DNA of 15,586 bases from Balneolales bacterium (GTDB lineage: Bacteria > Bacteroidota > Rhodothermia > Balneolales > Natronogracilivirgulaceae): positions 1-15,586 of the forward strand of contig SKIC01000311.1 of NCBI GenBank assembly GCA_007116685.1, written 5' to 3'. Numbering within the stretch: position 1 is the first letter of the stretch; every line of letters begins with the position of its first letter. This document shows positions 7,932 through 15,164 of this stretch, piece by piece. Both the position numbers and the translations under genes were made by a program. Below the pieces are notes generated by a model that worked only from the letters and a program-made list of their open reading frames with translations, did not search any database and was not told the DNA's origin.

Positions 7932-8906
7932 ATGTACAAAATGCTCATCCACAAAAGGCTAATTCTGTTTTTGTTCCTGCTATCCTTTGGATTTGCAGGC
8001 TGCCAGACTCTGCAACCTGTTGCTGACAAGCTTTTCTTTTGGAAAGATGGCGATAAGGATGAAAAAGAAAAGCCTGAACAGCTTTCTGCTGAGGAAAGAA
8101 AAGAAGTCCAGCGTTTGCAAATGATTCGCAGGGGGAAAACGGAGCTAATCGTAGCAGTTGAGCAAAATAATTTATCAGAAGTAAGCAGATTAGCAAGATC
8201 AGGGCAATCCGTAAATGTAGTTGATAATAGTGGAAAGACACCTTTAATGTATGCCGCCGAGGCCTGCTATGTGGATATAGCCCACTTTTTATTGCAAAAC
8301 AACGCTAGTGTTGGCGCCCGGGATGTGGGGCATCGTAGCGTGTTACATTTTGCGTCTTTGTCTGACTGTAGTTCTTTGATCCGTCCGATAGTAATCAGAG
8401 GATTAGACCCTGATGCTAGAGATGCTTTTGGGCGTACACCCTTACATATAGCAGCAGAACATCACAGTGCCAATGCTATAGAAATTCTATTGGAACTCGA
8501 AGCAAACGTACATATACGAGACAATCGTGGGAAAACCCCCATATGGCTGGCTTCTAATCGTGTAGGCTTTTATGAAGAACCGGAAATTGAAGAAGAGGTT
8601 GTTGATGCCAGAGATTTCACCAGAAGAAGAAGCGATGGTTGGCCTGTATATTTGAAAGTTCCGGCCCAAGCCATCGTAGATAATATTTCTAACGCATGGA
8701 ATGCTATAGTGGGCTTTGATTATTCTTCCATAGGTCCATTTGCTAAAGAGGAAATAGAGCCGGACGATATCAGAACCTTTAAATTGTTGCTCGCAGCCGG
8801 TGCAAGGATTACAGATATGGACTACTCTTTTACCTCTGCCTATGATATATTGCAATCGCGAGGAGAACCTGAAATTTTAGCACTTATACAGGAATACAGA
8901 CAATGA
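7932..8906 (+). CDS. Ankyrin-repeat lipoprotein with an interrupted repeat
   Basis: A 324-residue protein with a lipoprotein signal: hydrophobic LILFLFLLSFGFAG then Cys24 (the -3 residue is Phe, slightly atypical). Starting at the ATG four codons in (7941) would also fit. A charged lysine/glutamate-rich linker (about 36-68) precedes ankyrin repeats: a degenerate one at 70-98, then GKTPLMYAAEACYVDIAHFLL (101-121), a weak repeat at 134-163, and FGRTPLHIAAEHHSANAIEILL (166-187). A fifth starts with RGKTPIWLAS (199-208), is broken by about 66 residues (213-280), and seems to resume with RTFKLLLAAGARI (281-293). It is predicted to be anchored to the outer or inner membrane, facing the periplasm, with ankyrins acting as a protein-binding scaffold. 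It overlaps the next ankyrin gene by ATGA, so the two are probably made together. The partner is unknown. Confidence 0.88.
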   Translation: MYKMLIHKRLILFLFLLSFGFAGCQTLQPVADKLFFWKDGDKDEKEKPEQLSAEERKEVQRLQMIRRGKTELIVAVEQNNLSEVSRLARSGQSVNVVDNSGKTPLMYAAEACYVDIAHFLLQNNASVGARDVGHRSVLHFASLSDCSSLIRPIVIRGLDPDARDAFGRTPLHIAAEHHSANAIEILLELEANVHIRDNRGKTPIWLASNRVGFYEEPEIEEEVVDARDFTRRRSDGWPVYLKVPAQAIVDNISNAWNAIVGFDYSSIGPFAKEEIEPDDIRTFKLLLAAGARITDMDYSFTSAYDILQSRGEPEILALIQEYRQ

Positions 8907-9751
8907 GAGTAAGTTTGTTACTTGTCTTTTTTTTATTGGGAATTGTAAGCCATTCTGTATCTCAGGCAGTCAGTTACGGGAATTTATTATTTGATGCGGT
9001 ACGGAAAGCGGATGATGAGCAGGTTCGTTCTTTGATAATGATGAACACTAATGTCAATATTCGCAACCAACACGGCCACACTCCATTGATGTTTGCCGTT
9101 GAGCGTCAGCATGTAACAACTGTAGAAACACTTTTATCCTTAAATGCTGATGTAAATCTTGTTGATCAGCATGGCCAAACAGCATTAATGTACGCTGCAT
9201 CAACCGGAAATTTGCCGATTACGCAATTACTTCTCGGCAAAAATGCACAGGTCAACTTGAGGCAAAGTACAGGCAAATCTCCAATAATCATTGCCAGCCA
9301 GAGAGGAAATCCCGGAGTGGTAACCTTACTTGCAGCAAACGGAGCAGATGTAAATGACCAAGATCAAAATGGTTGGTCTGGATTACATTACGCATCGTTT
9401 TTAGGCCATATCCACGTAGTTAATGAGTTAATTCGTCAGGGAATAGATATTTCTCTCAGAGATGTAGAACGAAAAGATGCATTGATTTACGCCGCCTCAA
9501 GAGGCCATCAAAATATCGTTACTAGTTTGCTGGAAGCAGGTTCTGATATCAATGTTCGTGACCATAATGGATGGACTCCTATCATGTATGCCATCGTAGG
9601 CCGTCACGTGAATTTGATTACATTCTTGATTGAAAACGGAGCAGATGTTAATGCGCGAACCACCCGTGGAACGAGTGTAATGAACCATGCTATCTCGGTT
9701 GATCACCCGGGTGTAATTAGAACACTAAGAGAAGCCGGCTCAAGAGAATAA
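8903..9751 (+). CDS. Exported ankyrin-repeat protein (eight repeats)
   Basis: A 282-residue protein. Residues 1-22 look like a cleavable Sec signal (hydrophobic SLLLVFFLLGIVSHSVSQA); there is no lipobox cysteine. From about residue 27 to the end it is almost only ankyrin repeats of 33 residues: a capping repeat at 27-55, then units opening HGHTPLMFAV (58), HGQTALMYAA (90), TGKSPIIIAS (123), NGWSGLHYAS (156), ERKDALIYAA (189), NGWTPIMYAI (222) and RGTSVMNHAI (255). Typical GADVN turns close several. No catalytic domain is seen, so it should act by binding another protein in the periplasm. The start is set by the ATGA overlap with the upstream ankyrin lipoprotein, implying coupled translation and probably a shared task. 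Mature length is about 260 residues. Confidence 0.9.
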   Translation: MRVSLLLVFFLLGIVSHSVSQAVSYGNLLFDAVRKADDEQVRSLIMMNTNVNIRNQHGHTPLMFAVERQHVTTVETLLSLNADVNLVDQHGQTALMYAASTGNLPITQLLLGKNAQVNLRQSTGKSPIIIASQRGNPGVVTLLAANGADVNDQDQNGWSGLHYASFLGHIHVVNELIRQGIDISLRDVERKDALIYAASRGHQNIVTSLLEAGSDINVRDHNGWTPIMYAIVGRHVNLITFLIENGADVNARTTRGTSVMNHAISVDHPGVIRTLREAGSRE

Positions 9752-9891
9752 GGCAATTTGATACTTTTCTGCTATTCACGTATCGGCTAATATTTTTTAG
9801 TGATATCTTGATTTTATCTCATTAAAGTAATTAAATATATCAATTCACGTTAGTTATTCTTTGATTTGAGAATTCAATTGAGTGTATTGAT

Positions 9892-10611
9892 ATGGGTAAA
9901 ATTGACATAGATATTTTTACGTCAGTTCAAGATGATTTAGAAAAGAGGCAATATCATATCCTTGCTTACTTACAAAATTGTCTGCATAAGTTTAAAAGAA
10001 ATCGACTTTATCCGGAACTGGGGCAACTTAGCAGATTGCATGATAATTTGATTACGCTAAAGAATTCTTTTGAGGGCATGAAATCTGAATTTCCGAAAAG
10101 AATAACGGGCATGAATCTGGAGGAAAAAACGCTGGATTATGAAATCACGGCTCCTGGATCTGGTAATTTACGTTCTGTAGAGGATTTGATTGAATGGGCT
10201 TTGCCTAAAATTCAATCTGTGAGTGAGGAAGGTGTATCTATCTTTGAATTCATCAACGAAAATCTGGAATTGGAAAAAGTAGGTATGGAGCCTCGTTACT
10301 TAAATGAAGGTTATTTTATGATTCCTGATAATTTCAAAAGGAATATTCGTTTATATCAATTTGAAATAAGTCTTTTTACTGCGTCAAAAGAAAAATACAG
10401 AACTCTGAAAACCAAATTTCTGAAAACGCTTGTTCATAATTACGCTGAAAAACCACCGACAGACATCAAGTTAGATTTGATTAAACAGTATTCGGATTTA
10501 CCTAATCCTGCTACCTATGCTTGTCAAACAGATCTGGATTTCCCATTTCCAGAAAGTATTTTTCCGGTAGCCCGTCGCAAACTTATGATGCAGTTTTATC
10601 AAAATCCTTAG
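9892..10611 (+). CDS. Hypothetical protein, 239 residues, not recognised
   Basis: I do not recognise a family. The protein starts MGKIDIDIFTSVQDDLEKRQ and has no signal peptide and no hydrophobic stretch long enough for a membrane helix, so it is probably cytosolic. Residues about 10-65 look helical and charged, 70-130 are mixed, and a motif-like GMEPRYLNEGYFMIPDN sits at 131-147. Residues 148-185 are helical and basic; the tail is proline-rich around FPFPESIFPVA (217-227). The start ATG at 9892 follows a 140-base gap with no clear Shine-Dalgarno. Its last 29 bases overlap the end of the opposite-strand thioesterase gene. Codon use resembles the neighbours. That it is a real gene is supported by length, composition and uninterrupted frame; the function is open. 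Confidence 0.75.
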   Translation: MGKIDIDIFTSVQDDLEKRQYHILAYLQNCLHKFKRNRLYPELGQLSRLHDNLITLKNSFEGMKSEFPKRITGMNLEEKTLDYEITAPGSGNLRSVEDLIEWALPKIQSVSEEGVSIFEFINENLELEKVGMEPRYLNEGYFMIPDNFKRNIRLYQFEISLFTASKEKYRTLKTKFLKTLVHNYAEKPPTDIKLDLIKQYSDLPNPATYACQTDLDFPFPESIFPVARRKLMMQFYQNP

Positions 10612-11053
10612 GGATTGGAATAACTGCCAGGGTGCATCTGCTAATGCATACCAGTTTTTGGTGCTGATTGGTTATTTTTATTTCCCAGACCTGTGTTGTT
10701 TTCCCCTGATGTAAACATTTTGCTTCTCCGAATACAAGTCCTGACGCAACCGGGCGGATATGATTAGCATTAATCTCAACGCCAACGGTAGTCCACTTTC
10801 TGCCATCAACCATCAGCCATCCCCCAAAAGATGCCAATGTTTCGGCAAAGGCTACTGATGCGCCACCATGTAACACACCGAAAGGCTGGTGAGTAGAAGA
10901 ATTTACCGGCATGGATGCTGTAACGGCACCTGTTTCAAAACTGAGAAACTCTATGCCAAGAGTTTCCCCCATATTTGGCTTAGCATATTTAGCAAACCAG
11001 GACAGTTTTTCAACCAATTCAGGAGCAACCTTTGCATTTTCGAACATCTTCAT
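10583..11053 (-). CDS. Hotdog-fold acyl-CoA thioesterase, MenI/YdiI-like (PaaI family)
   Basis: A 156-residue protein. The core HQPFGVLHGGASVAFAETLAS (55-75) has the family residues in the same spacing as E. coli YdiI/MenI: Gln56, His62 and the catalytic Glu71 (YdiI Q48, H54, E63). GVEINANHIRP (91-101) matches the segment carrying YdiI His89, here His98 after a one-residue insertion. Family members hydrolyse aryl- or acyl-CoA thioesters in the cytosol; YdiI cleaves 1,4-dihydroxy-2-naphthoyl-CoA in menaquinone synthesis but is promiscuous. No menaquinone gene is in view, while an acyl-CoA ligase lies divergently next to it, so fatty acyl-CoA or general CoA release is equally possible. Two ATGs (11053 and 11047) could start it. 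The family is secure; the substrate is not. Confidence 0.9.
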   Translation of the reverse strand: MKMFENAKVAPELVEKLSWFAKYAKPNMGETLGIEFLSFETGAVTASMPVNSSTHQPFGVLHGGASVAFAETLASFGGWLMVDGRKWTTVGVEINANHIRPVASGLVFGEAKCLHQGKTTQVWEIKITNQHQKLVCISRCTLAVIPIPKDFDKTAS

Positions 11054-11184
11054 AAGATTTAAAAATTTAAAAAAAGTGGATTTAGAATCTAACCTAAGTT
11101 TAAGGTTAACAGTGTTATTGTACTCTTTTTAATATATTTAAGATGTGTATTGAATGCTTCCTGAATTTGTAGTTTATTAATCAG

Positions 11185-11219
11185 TATGGCTACATTGATT
11201 ATCAATAAGTTATGCCATA
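11185..11219. promoter_or_regulatory. Nested inverted repeat upstream of the acyl-CoA ligase
   Basis: Outer arms TATGGC (11185-11190) and GCCATA (11214-11219) flank an inner odd palindrome ATTGAT-T-ATCAAT (11194-11206). It lies 52 bases before the ligase start in the 217-base gap between the divergent thioesterase and ligase. A second small dyad, TAACA-G-TGTTA, is at 11107-11117, nearer the thioesterase. Fatty-acid genes are often controlled by acyl-CoA-responsive repressors (TetR- or GntR-type) that bind such palindromes at promoters. No regulator gene is adjacent, so which protein, if any, binds here is unknown. Promoter boxes are not convincing. Confidence 0.4.
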
Positions 11220-11270
11220 AATCATTATCGCAGAGGTTTTAACAAAAAGATAAACGTAACAGCAAGTACC

Positions 11271-13037
11271 ATGTCGCTGACAACTAATTATACCATTCTT
11301 GATATCATAGACGAGGGACTGAAAAAAAACGGTACCGGAAACGTCTTGAATACAAAAAGAAACGGAAAGTGGATTCCAACAAGTGTTGAGGAGTTTAAAG
11401 AGAAAGTTCGAAATTTTGCACTTGGTCTTCATGACTTAGGAATAAAAAAAGGCGACAGAGTAGCCTTACACTCAGAAAATAGCACGGAATGGATTATTGC
11501 TGATCAGGCCATCTTATCCCTTGGGGCTGTGAATGTTCCTATATATACAACGCAACCCGGTGATCAGATCAAGTATATCCTTGAAAATTCCGAAGCTAAA
11601 ATTTATGTATGCTCTAAGCAGGAGTTATTCGAAGGCTTTGCACCTCATGTATCCAGCGTATCAACCTTAAAACATGTAGTTGGCATCGTTGATGTAACGT
11701 ATGAAAAAGCGCTTACTATGGATGATGTAATGGCAAAAGGTGCTGAGCTTCATGCGAAAGATTCGGGGCTTTTTGAAAAAATGAAATCGGAAGTCAGTCC
11801 TGACGATTATGCTTCTTTCATTTACACTTCCGGAACCACAGGTGTGCCTAAAGGGGTAATTCTTACTCACGGAAATATTGCAAGTAACGTTATGTCTTCG
11901 TTGGACAGAGTTCCATTCACCGAAGATCAGAAAGATTTACAAATACTCTCTTTCTTGCCTCTGTCTCACATTTTTGAGCGTATGCTCGATTATCTATATA
12001 TCTATCTTGGTTTTTCCATCCACTACATTGAGGTGCTTGAAGAAATCGTGGATGATATCAAAAATGTTAAACCTCACTTCTTCGCTACTGTCCCAAGATT
12101 ACTGGAAAAAGTATACGCTAAGATGCGTTCTAAGCCGGATGAATTATCTGGATTGAAAAAGAAACTCTTCATTTGGGCCCTGCACCTTGCTGAAAACAAA
12201 GACCTTGAGGATCCAAATCCAGGCTTCAAATACAAAATTGCTGATAAACTCATTTACTCCAAAATCCGTGAAGGGCTTGGTGGAAATCTCTTGGGCATGA
12301 TTAGTGGTGGAGCCGCTTTGACACCTCAGGTAATGCGCTTTTTCAATTCTATAGGTTTGTATTGCGGTCAAGGTTACGGTTTGACTGAAACTTCTCCTGT
12401 AATTGCGGTTACCGCAAAAGATGCCAATCGTGTGGGTTCGGTAGGTAAGCCAATTCAAGGCGTGGAAGTAAAAATTGCTGATGACGGTGAAATTCTCTGT
12501 AAAGGTCCCAACGTGATGCAAGGTTATTACAAACTACCGGATAAAACAGCCGAAGTATTGGTTGATGGTTGGTTTCATACAGGAGATATTGGGAAATTTG
12601 ATAATGACGGATTCCTCTATATCACCGACCGTAAAAAAGATCTCTTCAAATTATCAACCGGTAAGTATGTTGCGCCTTCGAATATTGAAGGTGAATTGGC
12701 CAATAGTTTGCTGATTGAGCAATGCTGCGTACTTGGAAATGGTCGTAAGTTCTGCTCTGCACTGATTATTCCTAGCCTTGAAAATATTCAGGGCAAAGTT
12801 CCGGAAATGGTAGCAGAAAAAATGCCTGACGATCCTAAGGTAAGAGAACTTATTCAAGCTGAAGTTGATGAAGTAAACGCAAAACTTCCGAAGTGGGAGC
12901 AGGTTAAGAAGTTCGAAATTCTAAGCCATCCTCTAACTATCGAAACCGGTGAGTTAACGCCAACTATGAAAATGAAGCGTCCGGTTGTTAAAGAGAAGTA
13001 CAAGAAACAAATCGAAAATATTTATAAGGAAGATTAA
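11271..13037 (+). CDS. Long-chain fatty acid-CoA ligase (AMP-forming)
   Basis: A 588-residue adenylate-forming enzyme of normal length for long-chain acyl-CoA synthetases. The ATP-binding P-loop is YTSGTTGVPKG at 185-195, the adenine-binding motif is GQGYGLTETSP at 366-376, and GWFHTGD is at 433-439. The hinge is DRKKDLFK at 453-460, and the C-terminal catalytic lysine region is LTPTMKMKRP at 562-571. It converts a free fatty acid, ATP and CoA into acyl-CoA, AMP and pyrophosphate, at the cytosolic face of the membrane. The layout (LPLSHIFER near 229-237, large insert around 285-335) resembles the eukaryote-like long-chain group common in the FCB phyla. There is no clear Shine-Dalgarno before the ATG at 11271. 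The reductase gene starts five bases after its stop, so they form one operon for fatty-acid use. Confidence 0.95.
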   Translation: MSLTTNYTILDIIDEGLKKNGTGNVLNTKRNGKWIPTSVEEFKEKVRNFALGLHDLGIKKGDRVALHSENSTEWIIADQAILSLGAVNVPIYTTQPGDQIKYILENSEAKIYVCSKQELFEGFAPHVSSVSTLKHVVGIVDVTYEKALTMDDVMAKGAELHAKDSGLFEKMKSEVSPDDYASFIYTSGTTGVPKGVILTHGNIASNVMSSLDRVPFTEDQKDLQILSFLPLSHIFERMLDYLYIYLGFSIHYIEVLEEIVDDIKNVKPHFFATVPRLLEKVYAKMRSKPDELSGLKKKLFIWALHLAENKDLEDPNPGFKYKIADKLIYSKIREGLGGNLLGMISGGAALTPQVMRFFNSIGLYCGQGYGLTETSPVIAVTAKDANRVGSVGKPIQGVEVKIADDGEILCKGPNVMQGYYKLPDKTAEVLVDGWFHTGDIGKFDNDGFLYITDRKKDLFKLSTGKYVAPSNIEGELANSLLIEQCCVLGNGRKFCSALIIPSLENIQGKVPEMVAEKMPDDPKVRELIQAEVDEVNAKLPKWEQVKKFEILSHPLTIETGELTPTMKMKRPVVKEKYKKQIENIYKED

Positions 13038-13042
13038 GCATT

Positions 13043-13894
13043 ATGTTTACCAAAGATACCCTCACCGGTAAAAACATTCTCGTTACCGGTGGCGGTAGCG
13101 GTTTGGGCAAAGCCATGGCACTAAAATTCGCTGAATTAGGTGCCAATGTGGCTATTTGCGGCAGATCACAGGATAAGCTGGATAAAACAGCCGAAGAGCT
13201 AAAAGCTTTTGGTAACAAAGTAGCCACATACTCCGTCGATGTTCGAGATTATGAGGCTGTTGGCGAAATGTTTGATAAGCTCTCTGAAGAATTGGGAGAA
13301 ATCAACGGGCTTGTGAACAACGCGGCTGGAAACTTCCTGTCTGCATCCGAAGATTTATCGCCTAATGCTTTCAATTCGGTTGTTGGCATTGTCCTCAATG
13401 GTACTTTTAATTGCACCCAGCAATTTGGAAAGCGATTGATTGATGCAGGCTCGCCGGGCTCCGTTATCAACATAGTAACTACCTACACAGAAACAGGCTC
13501 AGCGTTTGTTCTGCCATCTGCATGTGCCAAAGCCGGAGTGCTTGCCATGACCAACTCTCTTGCCTACGAATGGGGCGAGTATAACATCAGATTGAATTCT
13601 ATTGCCCCCGGTCCATTCCCGACAAAAGGCGCTTGGAGCCGATTAATGCCAGATCCCAAAGTGGAAGAAAGATACAAAGCATTGATTCCCTTAAAGCGCT
13701 ACGGGGAACATGTAGAATTGGCGAACTTAGCTGCTTTTCTGATGTCTGATTTATCAGCATATATGACCGGCGAAAACGTGGTTATTGATGGCGGTGAGCG
13801 CTTAAAATCAGGTCAGTTTAACTTTATTACGCAAGCAGCTCCCCGTTCTCAGCTAAAGAAAATGTTTCAAATGATGAAACCCGGTGGTAAATGA
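13043..13894 (+). CDS. SDR oxidoreductase of the 2,4-dienoyl-CoA reductase (DECR) type
   Basis: A 283-residue short-chain dehydrogenase/reductase. The cofactor motif TGGGSGLG (15-22) and GRSQDKL (40-46) suggest NADP(H). NNAAGNF (92-98) is the mark of mitochondrial and peroxisomal 2,4-dienoyl-CoA reductases. The usual YxxxK is absent: serine 159 stands four before Lys163, and Tyr148 stands fifteen before it, exactly the spacing of human DECR1 (Y199, S210, K214). TTYTETGSAFVLPSACAKAG and APGPFPTKGAWSRL also follow DECR1 closely. The enzyme should reduce the conjugated double bonds of dienoyl-CoA so polyunsaturated fatty acids can enter beta-oxidation. It lies directly after the acyl-CoA ligase and overlaps the next gene by ATGA. 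Confidence 0.92.
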   Translation: MFTKDTLTGKNILVTGGGSGLGKAMALKFAELGANVAICGRSQDKLDKTAEELKAFGNKVATYSVDVRDYEAVGEMFDKLSEELGEINGLVNNAAGNFLSASEDLSPNAFNSVVGIVLNGTFNCTQQFGKRLIDAGSPGSVINIVTTYTETGSAFVLPSACAKAGVLAMTNSLAYEWGEYNIRLNSIAPGPFPTKGAWSRLMPDPKVEERYKALIPLKRYGEHVELANLAAFLMSDLSAYMTGENVVIDGGERLKSGQFNFITQAAPRSQLKKMFQMMKPGGK

Positions 13895-14391
13895 AGAGCA
13901 GTGTTCTCATTGTCTTCTTTGCTCTTTTTCTTACGCAGACCATCCCTGCTTTGGCGCAGCCTGCTTACTATGCTAAAGCCCAGGAAATAGCGGCTCTTTT
14001 CCCGGAATCTCCCGAAGATTTCCGCAAAGACGCCGTTCTGTTTATGAGAAATGAGTCCAATCCACAAATACTCGATAATATCGAACAAATGTATTATCGG
14101 AATGATGGTGAAGTTTTACGGATCGTAATCCGCGATTTTACCGAAAACAAAGGCTTGTATCAGCAACAGAAGCAAGGGACCTCCACAACGGGTCCGGCGG
14201 ATATCTCAGTTTGGGTTTCCAAACCATTCCGGCATCATTCAACTGATGAAATGGAATCAGTGGCTGTGTTTTTAGATAATTATACCGTTTTAGAGGTAAT
14301 TCATGAGAATTATAAAACATCTTTGCTACCTCATATTCTTGAGCAACTTGATATTACCTCTATAAACGAATTTGGAGGCATAAATCCCTGA
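13891..14391 (+). CDS. Small secreted protein of unknown function
   Basis: A 166-residue protein with a clear Sec signal: MKSSVLIVFFALFLTQTIPALA, probable cleavage after residue 22 before QPAYYAKA. The mature part (about 144 residues) is hydrophilic, with DAVLFMRNESNPQILDNIEQ around 47-66 and a strand-rich segment EVLRIVIRDF near 74-83. It ends with SVAVFLDNYTVLEVIHENY (123-141) and a likely helix LLPHILEQLD. No cysteines, lipobox or known catalytic motif. I do not recognise a family. The ATG overlaps the stop of the dienoyl-CoA reductase gene (ATGA), and the CAT-like gene follows two bases after its stop, so it is co-translated with enzymes of a cytosolic pathway although it is itself exported. 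The gene is convincing; the role is unknown. Confidence 0.8.
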   Translation: MKSSVLIVFFALFLTQTIPALAQPAYYAKAQEIAALFPESPEDFRKDAVLFMRNESNPQILDNIEQMYYRNDGEVLRIVIRDFTENKGLYQQQKQGTSTTGPADISVWVSKPFRHHSTDEMESVAVFLDNYTVLEVIHENYKTSLLPHILEQLDITSINEFGGINP

Positions 14392-14392
14392 T

Positions 14393-15034
14393 ATGTCTCA
14401 AAATAAGTGGTTGGTAGATATTGATTCCTGGGTGAGGAAAGATGCCTGGCAATTTTTTAAAGATTATCAGGATCCCTTTTTTAATATCTCAACTCGCCTG
14501 GATGTTGGGCCTTTAGTCAACTATTCAAAATCAACCGGGCAGAAGTTTAATCTTCGGTTTTTGCATATTTTGATTAGCTCTATCCATGAGGTTCCCGAGT
14601 TTTGTATGAGAATCGAAGATGACAAGGTTTGGCAATATAGAACGCTAAAGTGCGGTATCACTGTAAAACACGAGGATGGACGGTTCTCTTTTACCTATCT
14701 GCCATTTTATTCAGAGCCTCATGAGTTTGTTCAAAAATCAGACGAGCATATTTCCCTCCACAAACAAAGTGCTGATCTGAGGCGTCATTCTGAAGAGCAG
14801 GACAAAGTACATGTGTCCATTTTACCTTGGATTCACTTCTCAGCGGTAAAACATCCCCGGAAAAAATTTGCGGAAAATGCGATTCCAATTTTTACTATTG
14901 GGAAATATCACCGAAGCGAAGAGAAAACCTGGTTGCCTTTCTCTATTGAAGCCCATCATGCTTTGGTGGATGGTTGGCACGCTGCAATTTTACTTGAGAA
15001 AATCCAGGAGAAGCTATTCTTAGTGGAAGAGTAG
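14393..15034 (+). CDS. Chloramphenicol acetyltransferase-like protein (CAT fold)
   Basis: A 213-residue protein, the standard length of trimeric CatA enzymes. The active-site motif HHALVDGWH (188-196) is intact: His189 would be the general base and Asp193 the structural aspartate four residues on. VSILPWIHFSAV (141-152), PIFTIGKY (165-172) and LPFSIEAHH also match the family. Catalysis would be acetyl transfer from acetyl-CoA to a hydroxyl. The sequence is not close to the plasmid resistance enzymes as far as I can recall, and the gene lies in a fatty-acid operon without mobile elements, so an intrinsic acyltransferase on another substrate is as likely as chloramphenicol resistance. A GGAGG inside the previous gene (14374-14378), 14 bases upstream, may be its ribosome site. 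A weak hairpin follows. Confidence 0.88.
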   Translation: MSQNKWLVDIDSWVRKDAWQFFKDYQDPFFNISTRLDVGPLVNYSKSTGQKFNLRFLHILISSIHEVPEFCMRIEDDKVWQYRTLKCGITVKHEDGRFSFTYLPFYSEPHEFVQKSDEHISLHKQSADLRRHSEEQDKVHVSILPWIHFSAVKHPRKKFAENAIPIFTIGKYHRSEEKTWLPFSIEAHHALVDGWHAAILLEKIQEKLFLVEE

Positions 15035-15060
15035 TTCTTAAGTCTCTGATATTTAGAACT
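15033..15060 (+). terminator. Weak hairpin after the CAT-like gene, possible terminator
   Basis: AGTTCT (15033-15038) pairs with AGAACT (15055-15060), extended by AA/TT after one mismatch, and is followed by TTTAAAAATTTTTCC. It starts inside the TAG stop codon. The stem is short and AT-rich and the T-run is offset by several bases, so this is a modest candidate for the end of the 11271-15034 operon. Confidence 0.4.
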
Positions 15061-15164
15061 TTAAAAATTTTTCCTAAATTGCTCTACACGATATCAAAAT
15101 CGGGTGAACATATTTTGAATCTTGACGTAGGCTTGGAAAATCCAAATATCAGATCAAACGCATA

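Noticed and set aside
9733..9800. AGCCG...CGGCT followed by a T-run after the second ankyrin gene
   Set aside because: Only five pairs around a loop of about 46 bases; too weak to call a terminator.
10603..10616. AATCC-TTAG-GGATT hairpin at the convergent gene ends
   Set aside because: Five pairs and no T-run on the plus strand; on the minus strand it lies inside coding sequence, so it is not a shared terminator.
14393..15034. Mobile chloramphenicol resistance cassette
   Set aside because: No transposase, integron site or terminal repeats nearby, base composition matches the neighbours, and the gene is packed into a metabolic operon.
15046..15152. Nine-base inverted repeat CTGATATTT / AAATATCAG before the ABC gene
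   Set aside because: Arms are about 90 bases apart and AT-rich; expected by chance at this spacing.
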